Shown piece after piece: positions 1-4,412 of a stretch of 7,337 bases of DNA; the first letter of the stretch is position 1, and the number at the start of each line of letters is the position of its first letter. Made by a program: the position numbers and the translations under genes. This DNA comes from Ignavibacteria bacterium UBA4661 (GTDB lineage Bacteria > Bacteroidota > Ignavibacteria > Kapaibacteriales > UBA4661). The notes beneath the pieces were generated by a model. That model worked only from the letters and a program-made list of their open reading frames with translations, had not been told where the DNA came from and did no database searches. The stretch lies in assembly GCA_002405405.1 (NCBI GenBank), contig DHLT01000042.1:1-7337 (forward strand), read 5' to 3'.

Positions 1-56
1 ATTAAAGATATGCAAAGAAGATAAAAACATGAAAACGAACTGAAATGTTAAGCAAC

Positions 57-80
57 AAAAAAACCCGACTCTGCGGGGAT
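57..80 (-). terminator. Intrinsic terminator of the tRNA-Asn unit
   Basis: Read on the minus strand, a CCCG/CGGG stem with the six-base loop CAGAGT (stem bases at plus 64-67 and 74-77) is followed directly by seven Ts (plus 63-57). It begins a few bases after the 3' end of the tRNA, where a stable-RNA terminator is expected. The stem is only 4 bp but all G-C, and the T tract is unbroken. Confidence 0.65.
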
Positions 81-84
81 TTTG

Positions 85-158
85 CTCCACCTGATGAAAT
101 TGAACAAACGACACTCTGATTAACAGTCAGAAGCTCTAACCAACAGAGCTATTTCGGA
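85..158 (-). tRNA. tRNA-Asn (anticodon GTT), 3' third degenerate; possible pseudogene
   Basis: Minus strand, 74 nt, CCA not encoded. The 5' part is textbook: acceptor strand TCCGAAA, T8-A9, D arm GCTC/GAGC with the loop TGTTGGTTA, and anticodon arm TCTGA-CTGTTAA-TCAGA carrying GTT (Asn), then a five-base variable loop. The 3' part keeps the right length and the TTCAA of the T-loop, but pairing fails. The T stem GTTTG faces TCATC, giving two Watson-Crick pairs and one wobble. The acceptor 3' strand AGGTGGA pairs with only the first four bases of the 5' strand, one of them a G-T wobble. The discriminator would be G85'. A promoter-like sequence lies 46-76 bases upstream and a terminator follows, so the unit looks transcribed. 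It could be a decaying duplicate, a divergent but working tRNA, or a remnant left by an integration event in the tRNA 3' half. Asn identity is secure; function is not. Confidence 0.6.
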
Positions 159-163
159 GTGGA

Positions 164-191
164 TTGCATGAGCATACACATGATATACTTG
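164..191 (+). promoter_or_regulatory. Possible Bacteroidota-type promoter for the M16 gene
   Basis: TTG at 164-166 is followed after 17 bases by TATACTTG at 184-191. This differs from the Bacteroidota -7 consensus TAnnTTTG by one base (C for the first T of TTTG). Transcription would start near 198 and leave a T-rich leader of about 120 bases before the M16 ATG at 316. It rests on motif match only; such short matches also occur by chance. Confidence 0.3.
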
Positions 192-203
192 CAAAACGAG
201 TTT

Positions 204-234
204 CAAAAATAGTGCTTCTGTGCCTTATTGTCAA
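204..234 (-). promoter_or_regulatory. Promoter of the tRNA-Asn unit
   Basis: On the minus strand, a perfect TTGACA (plus 234-229) is followed after exactly 17 bases by TATTTTTG (plus 211-204). The second box fits the Bacteroidota TAnnTTTG consensus and resembles a -10 hexamer. The predicted start lies about 40 bases before the tRNA 5' end. The perfect -35 box and ideal spacing are typical of strong stable-RNA promoters. Confidence 0.55.
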
Positions 235-315
235 GAAAATTTTCTAAGTTTCTTTTTTAATGGGTTTCGTCAGCGTGCTTACAAGAATTTTATTCATTTC
301 TTCTTTTGTTATTTC

Positions 316-1692
316 ATGACTTCACAAGGCAATGTGCGACCAACCGCACCTCCTCTCCAATCTGCACCGACACAGTTTCTACTCCCTGACTATCAGCAGT
401 TTTTTTTATCAAATGGTATCAAAGTTCTCTTCTTTGAAGATCGTTCTCAGCCGATTCTTTCCATTAGCCCCGTCTTCCGACAAGGAGGACTTGTTGCCGC
501 TCATTATGGTCTGTCGCAAGGCATACAAAGCTTTACGGCAGGTATGATAACCAAAGGTACGGCGTCGCCTAGAACAGAACGAACAGCACAAGATATTGCC
601 GATGCCATGGATTATATGGGCGGTACACTTGCCGCGACATCAGGATGGGATTCTTCTGCCATAAGCTTGACTATCTTGGCACAGTACGCTGAAGAAGGCT
701 TGCAATTAGCAGGTGATAGTCTTTTTGCTCCTGCTTTTTCTCATAATGAAATCGAACGCTTACGTTCACAAAGTATCGTTGGAATTCAACATAATCTGGA
801 AGATGCGGGATACTTAGCTACTTCTGCCCTTGCTCGCGGACTATATGAGAAACATCCATACAGTACATCGTTGTATGGCACATTAAATTCAATGGAGCAT
901 CTTTCAGCCGATGAATGTCATCGCTATCATCGTGCGGTGTTTGCACCACAGCATTGCTTCATCGCATGTGCCGGGAATATCACGCAAGAAGATATTCGTA
1001 CACTCTTAGAAAGATACTTTGGTTCATGGGAAGCAAGCACAGACAGTATTATCGAACCAATACTGCCAACGATAGCTTCTTCAGGTGTCTATGCCATCGC
1101 CAAAGCGTCTGCCGTACAAACAACACTACGCATTGGCATATCGGCACCACATCGCAAAGATCAGGATTTCATCGCAATGCGGATACTTAACACTATTCTT
1201 GGTGGTATGTTCACATCGCGCTTAAACTCCAAGCTACGTGAGGAAAAAGGCTATACCTATGGCATTCATTCTTCAGTTGATCCGCGTCGGCTTGGCTCTA
1301 CCCTCGTTATCGGCACAAGTGTTGGCAATGATGTTACGGCACCAGCTGTGCGCGATATTCTTGCCGAACTCGATCGCATGGCATCAGAACCCGTGAATGA
1401 AGAAGAGCTTGCATTGGCAAAAAACTATATGCTTGGTTCTTTTGCTTTAGCAACAGAGACACCGAATCAAATTATTTCGCTCGCCAGTGGACGTGAGATT
1501 TATGGACTGCATGAACGCTACTATCATGAGTATTTCGAGCGGATTGCTACAATGACGATTGATGAACTTTTTGCCGTACAACAGCGTTGGATACGCCGTG
1601 ACAGTATGATTATCGGGGCATCAGGCGATGTTGATATTATCCAACAAGCATTCAATGATATTCTGCCTGTTCATATTCTATCTGCCGAATAA
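316..1692 (+). CDS. M16-family peptidase homologue, non-catalytic (R/Y-type) subunit
   Basis: A 458-aa protein with the two-lobe layout of bacterial M16 (pitrilysin/MPP-like) proteins. The N-terminal lobe covers about residues 20-235 and the C-terminal lobe about 255-450. In active members the first lobe carries HxxEH in a context like GLAHFLEHMLFKGT. Here the aligned stretch, residues 69-82, reads GIQSFTAGMITKGT, so both His and the Glu are replaced by Ser, Gly and Ala and zinc hydrolysis is not expected. The C-terminal lobe keeps the family R/Y segment LREEKGYTYG (residues 307-316), which helps bind substrate in two-subunit M16 enzymes. By family knowledge this makes it a partner subunit that needs a catalytic HxxEH protein; none is beside it. 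I chose ATG 316 because the in-frame extension to a GTG at 220 is Phe-rich and low-complexity, unlike coding sequence or a signal peptide. From ATG 316 there is no signal peptide, so it is probably cytoplasmic. No clear terminator lies before the next gene 139 bases on. Confidence 0.88.
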   Translation: MTSQGNVRPTAPPLQSAPTQFLLPDYQQFFLSNGIKVLFFEDRSQPILSISPVFRQGGLVAAHYGLSQGIQSFTAGMITKGTASPRTERTAQDIADAMDYMGGTLAATSGWDSSAISLTILAQYAEEGLQLAGDSLFAPAFSHNEIERLRSQSIVGIQHNLEDAGYLATSALARGLYEKHPYSTSLYGTLNSMEHLSADECHRYHRAVFAPQHCFIACAGNITQEDIRTLLERYFGSWEASTDSIIEPILPTIASSGVYAIAKASAVQTTLRIGISAPHRKDQDFIAMRILNTILGGMFTSRLNSKLREEKGYTYGIHSSVDPRRLGSTLVIGTSVGNDVTAPAVRDILAELDRMASEPVNEEELALAKNYMLGSFALATETPNQIISLASGREIYGLHERYYHEYFERIATMTIDELFAVQQRWIRRDSMIIGASGDVDIIQQAFNDILPVHILSAE

Positions 1693-1759
1693 CACGCTCT
1701 CAACCTCAGAAAACGATAAACAAAATATTCCCTACACGTACATCTCGTGCAGACATTCT

Positions 1760-1767
1760 TAACTTTG
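1760..1767 (+). promoter_or_regulatory. Possible -7 box (TAACTTTG) before the MoxR gene
   Basis: TAACTTTG matches the Bacteroidota TAnnTTTG box exactly and lies in the 139-base gap, giving a predicted start near 1774 and a leader of about 58 bases. No convincing TTG -33 element is visible 17-21 bases upstream, so this is a half-site only. If real, the MoxR gene is transcribed separately from the M16 gene. Confidence 0.3.
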
Positions 1768-1831
1768 CAGTTCTTGCACACAACACTTGCACTCACTCTA
1801 CAATTTCAGTTCACATTATTTCATTGTTTTT

Positions 1832-2812
1832 ATGTCTGATGTACAACAGCTCGAACGTTTAGCAACATCCTATTCCTCTATTCGCAAGGAAATTGCTAAG
1901 GTCATTGTTGGGCAAGATCATATTGTCGAAGAACTGCTCATTACCCTTTTTGCAGGCGGCCATTGCTTGCTTGTAGGTGTTCCCGGTCTAGCAAAGACTC
2001 TGCTTATCCGTACTGTCGCACAGGTTCTTGATTTGTCTTTCAATCGCATTCAATTCACACCCGATCTCATGCCAAGCGATATTACCGGTACCGAGATTAT
2101 TGAAGACGACATTACAAGTGGTCGTAAGCAGTTTCGTTTTGTACATGGTCCTGTTTTTGCCAATATTGTTTTGGCAGATGAAATTAATCGCACACCACCC
2201 AAAACGCAAGCAGCACTACTTGAAGCAATGCAAGAACACTCAGTGACGGCGGCAGGAAAGACCTATAAACTACCTGCACCTTTCTTTGTTCTGGCGACAC
2301 AAAATCCTATTGAACAAGAAGGTACCTATCCCCTACCCGAAGCACAACTTGATCGATTTATGTTTAATGTTCGATTGGATTATCCCTCGTTTGAAGACGA
2401 AGTAAAAATTGTTCTGGCAACCACTGTTCAACATTCATCAACACTGCAATGTCTTTTAACAGCACACGATATTCTTAACTTTCAAGAACTGGTACGCCGA
2501 ATTCCCGTTCCGGAAAATGTTGCAGAGTACGCCGTCAAACTTGTTCATGCGACACGCCCCGGGAATACGCTTGCTCCTGCATCAGTACGTGACTTGATTC
2601 GCTATGGTGCCGGTCCTCGTGCTTCGCAATACTTGGTGCTCGGCGCAAAAACACGTGCGGCATTGCAAGGACGTACGCATCCCACAACCGATGATATTCG
2701 TGCTGTGGCAGTTGCAACATTACGCCATCGTATTGTTACAACCTATAACGCAGAAGCAGAAAATATTACCAGCGAAGAAATTGTGCGTCGCTTGGTTGAC
2801 TCTTTGCGATAA
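1832..2812 (+). CDS. MoxR-family AAA+ ATPase
   Basis: A 326-aa, full-length MoxR-type AAA+ ATPase, a cytoplasmic chaperone-like protein that uses ATP to mature or activate partner proteins, often with vWA-domain partners. Visible motifs in order: Walker A GVPGLAKT (residues 49-56), Walker B NIVLADEINR (111-120), sensor 1 ATQNP (155-159), EAQLDRFMF with an arginine-finger candidate R175 (170-178), and sensor 2 GPRAS with R263 (261-265). The lid domain fills the C-terminus. All catalytic motifs are intact, so it should be active. ATG 1832 is chosen over an in-frame TTG at 1787: it yields the standard N-terminus, with about 25 residues before the VIVGQ segment, and the extension is Phe/His-rich. 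It is preceded by the T-rich tract usual for gene starts here. MoxR genes usually precede DUF58 and vWA genes; here the next gene is DUF420, so its partner cannot be read from the neighbourhood. Confidence 0.93.
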   Translation: MSDVQQLERLATSYSSIRKEIAKVIVGQDHIVEELLITLFAGGHCLLVGVPGLAKTLLIRTVAQVLDLSFNRIQFTPDLMPSDITGTEIIEDDITSGRKQFRFVHGPVFANIVLADEINRTPPKTQAALLEAMQEHSVTAAGKTYKLPAPFFVLATQNPIEQEGTYPLPEAQLDRFMFNVRLDYPSFEDEVKIVLATTVQHSSTLQCLLTAHDILNFQELVRRIPVPENVAEYAVKLVHATRPGNTLAPASVRDLIRYGAGPRASQYLVLGAKTRAALQGRTHPTTDDIRAVAVATLRHRIVTTYNAEAENITSEEIVRRLVDSLR

Positions 2813-2868
2813 TCCTTGATAGCAGTAAATTGTTTTTTTCGTAATCATACTTTTTCTTTTTTGTTTAC

Positions 2869-3465
2869 ATGACGAACGAATCGCAATCCCCCGTACAATA
2901 TCCCGAAGGGAATCCCCTTTTGGCTCGTATACAAGAGAAAACTCTTTCAACTGTCATTTATGCGCTTTCTGCTGTCATCATTATAGCAGTAGCAGTGCTC
3001 ATTTATTTCCCCCAAGCATTTGTTGCCGGGAATTTCAATGTCTCGATGCTTCCGAAGTTTCATGCCTTTTTAAATGCATGTTGTTCTATGCTCTTGATTG
3101 GTAGTTTTATTGCCGTCCGGCAAAAGAAATATCAATTGCACAAACAGCTCAACATCACGACTTTCATTTTCTCAACAATCTTCTTGGTTTCGTACGTCGT
3201 GTATCACTCACAGGCACCGGCAACGCCGTTTGGAGGACAAGGTTGGATTCGCCCTGTTTACTTTTTTATTTTGATTACTCATATTGTCTTAGCAGCTGTT
3301 ATTCTTCCATTAGCACTTTTCACGATTGTCCGTGCGTGGCGAGGTGAGTTTGCCAAGCATCGTACGATTGCACGAATTACGCTTCCCTTATGGCTGTATG
3401 TTACAACGACCGGTGTGATTGTGTATCTTATGATTGCACCTTATTACCCTGTCGCGACTCCGTAA
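2869..3465 (+). CDS. DUF420 family membrane protein (YozB/CtaM-like)
   Basis: A 198-aa integral membrane protein with five predicted hydrophobic helices at roughly residues 28-47, 60-83, 96-113, 128-151 and 168-190, matching the usual DUF420 length and topology. Histidines near or in the helices (H65 in LPKFHAFLN, H91 in QLHKQLN, H113 in VVYHSQ, H138 in ITHIVLA, H164 in KHRT) fit the family pattern and could bind haem or metal; that is inference. The segment from GWIRPVYF into the fourth helix, followed by WRGEFAKHRTIAR, is typical of the family. DUF420 proteins include Staphylococcus CtaM, needed for maturation of the aa3-type oxidase, so a role in terminal oxidase assembly is the best guess, though no oxidase gene is in the window. 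The gene begins 56 bases after the MoxR stop with no hairpin between, so read-through from the MoxR transcript is likely. A strong terminator follows its stop. Confidence 0.82.
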   Translation: MTNESQSPVQYPEGNPLLARIQEKTLSTVIYALSAVIIIAVAVLIYFPQAFVAGNFNVSMLPKFHAFLNACCSMLLIGSFIAVRQKKYQLHKQLNITTFIFSTIFLVSYVVYHSQAPATPFGGQGWIRPVYFFILITHIVLAAVILPLALFTIVRAWRGEFAKHRTIARITLPLWLYVTTTGVIVYLMIAPYYPVATP

Positions 3466-3506
3466 TTTTCCTTGTTGGAATAACTTCTGTTCGCTGCCAT
3501 AAAGTT

Positions 3507-3543
3507 TGAGCACATAGCATTATGTTATGTGCTCATTTCTTAT
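3507..3543 (+). terminator. Strong rho-independent terminator after the DUF420 gene
   Basis: A 12-bp inverted repeat, TGAGCACATAGC against GTTATGTGCTCA, with one G-T wobble and the five-base loop ATTAT (3507-3535), is followed by TTTCTTAT. It starts 41 bases after the DUF420 stop. The T tail is on the plus strand. On the minus strand the bases after the hairpin read AACTTTATGG, so it would be a weaker stop for transcripts coming from folA, for which I see no other terminator. Confidence 0.8.
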
Positions 3544-3575
3544 AGATGTAACACTTTTTTCTCTTCCCATCGTCC

Positions 3576-3734
3576 ATGTCGAATCTTAGTTCTCAAACTT
3601 TGGTCAGCGAAGACCAGCATCAGATTCAAGAGGTTGGCTTACTGCATGAGCGTCTGCAACAAGAGATTGCTATTCATAAAAGTATTGGGCTTCATTTGGC
3701 AGAGTCCCTCCGGCGTGAGTCACAATTTTCGTAG
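3576..3734 (+). CDS. Possible 52-aa ORF, perhaps the 5' remnant of a broken gene
   Basis: ATG at 3576 opens a 52-codon frame ending in TAG. As with the other plus-strand genes here, a pyrimidine-rich stretch (CACTTTTTTCTCTTCCC) precedes the start. The product begins MSNLSSQTLVSEDQ and continues as a likely amphipathic helix, about residues 18-50, with LHERLQQEIAIHKS and LHLAESLRRESQFS. Such Glu/Gln/Arg-rich helices are common as linkers before PAS domains in sensor kinases, so this may be the N-terminal stub of a truncated signalling gene. It could equally be a small helical protein or chance. I do not recognise a family. It lies 32 bases downstream of the terminator hairpin and would need its own promoter, which I could not identify. 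This is the only coding candidate in the 359-base gap between the convergent genes. Confidence 0.3.
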   Translation: MSNLSSQTLVSEDQHQIQEVGLLHERLQQEIAIHKSIGLHLAESLRRESQFS

Positions 3735-3824
3735 GTATTGACTTGGGATCAGCGATGTTCTGTGGTCAAACAATAGATGCTAAAATTTATTGCGAGCCGG
3801 GCCACACAGACAAAGCAGTCTTCG

Positions 3825-4382
3825 TCATTGACCTACTGATTTAGAACGTCGATACGTTGTTATCGTAAAAGAATGTGCATGACGAGCGTCAGTATGATAA
3901 TGGTATTCACTTATGCTTTGCCATTCGTGCCATGTAATTTTTGGCATGAATGTATCGCCTTGACACTCTGCATGAACATGAGTATAATGCAGAATATCAG
4001 CATAGGGTAGTACCTCCCGAAAAACTTCTGCACCACCAATCACAAATAATGGCGATGGATATTCTGGGAACATAGTCTCGGCGTGGCTAATAGCAGCAGG
4101 CAGAGAGTGTGCTATTGCATAAGGATAGCCATGATAGTCATTCGGTAGGACAAAATTTTTCTGTCGTGTAAGGACAATCATCGCCCTCTGTGATAAAGGT
4201 TTTCCAATACTTTCGAATGTTGCACGCCCGGCAATCAGAATATGCCCTGTTGTTATTTGACGAAAATGCTCGAGATCACGTGGCAAGTGCCATGGTAACT
4301 GACCCCGCATACCAATAACGCCATTGGTGCTGACTGCGACAACAACAGCAATCGCCGGTTTATGATCATGCACAATCACCAT
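3825..4382 (-). CDS. folA: Dihydrofolate reductase
   Basis: A 185-aa DHFR that reduces dihydrofolate to tetrahydrofolate with NADPH in the cytoplasm, supplying thymidylate, purine and methionine synthesis. Landmarks: NGVIGMRGQLPWHLPRDLEH (residues 20-39) with W31 and the catalytic Asp at D36 (equivalent to E. coli W22 and D27), F40, the NADPH-binding GRATFESIG (52-60), R66 in the position that holds the folate glutamate tail, VIGGAEVF with the paired Gly (114-121), and YTHVHAECQGDTFMP (133-147). The last segment corresponds to the conserved THIDAEVEGDTHFP region. The usual MGR before the TFESIG motif reads AGR here (A51). The N-terminus is about 9 residues longer than in E. coli and there is no in-frame alternative ATG before the core. 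The start lies 30 bases after the stop of the upstream phosphatase gene on the same strand, with no hairpin between, so co-transcription is likely. No thyA is adjacent. The stop is convergent with the plus-strand block. Confidence 0.95.
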   Translation of the reverse strand: MVIVHDHKPAIAVVVAVSTNGVIGMRGQLPWHLPRDLEHFRQITTGHILIAGRATFESIGKPLSQRAMIVLTRQKNFVLPNDYHGYPYAIAHSLPAAISHAETMFPEYPSPLFVIGGAEVFREVLPYADILHYTHVHAECQGDTFMPKITWHEWQSISEYHYHTDARHAHSFTITTYRRSKSVGQ

Positions 4383-4412
4383 GAACTTTTAGCAAGGGAA
4401 GGAGGACATCAG

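Noticed and set aside
220..315. In-frame N-terminal extension of the M16 protein from a GTG at 220
   Set aside because: The 32 extra residues are Phe-rich and low-complexity, come from a T-rich leader, overlap the promoter region of the tRNA, and do not form a proper signal peptide. ATG 316 gives a normal M16 start.
1735..1749. Small CACG/CGTG hairpin between the M16 and MoxR genes
   Set aside because: The stem has only about 4 bp and no T tract follows, so it is not convincing as a terminator.
1787..1831. In-frame TTG start for the MoxR protein
   Set aside because: It adds 15 residues unlike the family N-terminus. ATG 1832 gives the usual length.
3529..3741. 70-codon plus-strand frame starting at a GTG inside the terminator hairpin
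   Set aside because: The start lies in the hairpin, the product is Cys/Arg-rich and unlike a protein, and the overlapping frame from ATG 3576 looks more plausible.
3719..3844. Open frame containing FVGIDLGSAMF, reminiscent of an ATPase or nuclease start
   Set aside because: It has no start codon before the motif, is short, runs into the 3' end of folA on the other strand, and shows no further family signal. It is kept only as a hint in the gap finding.
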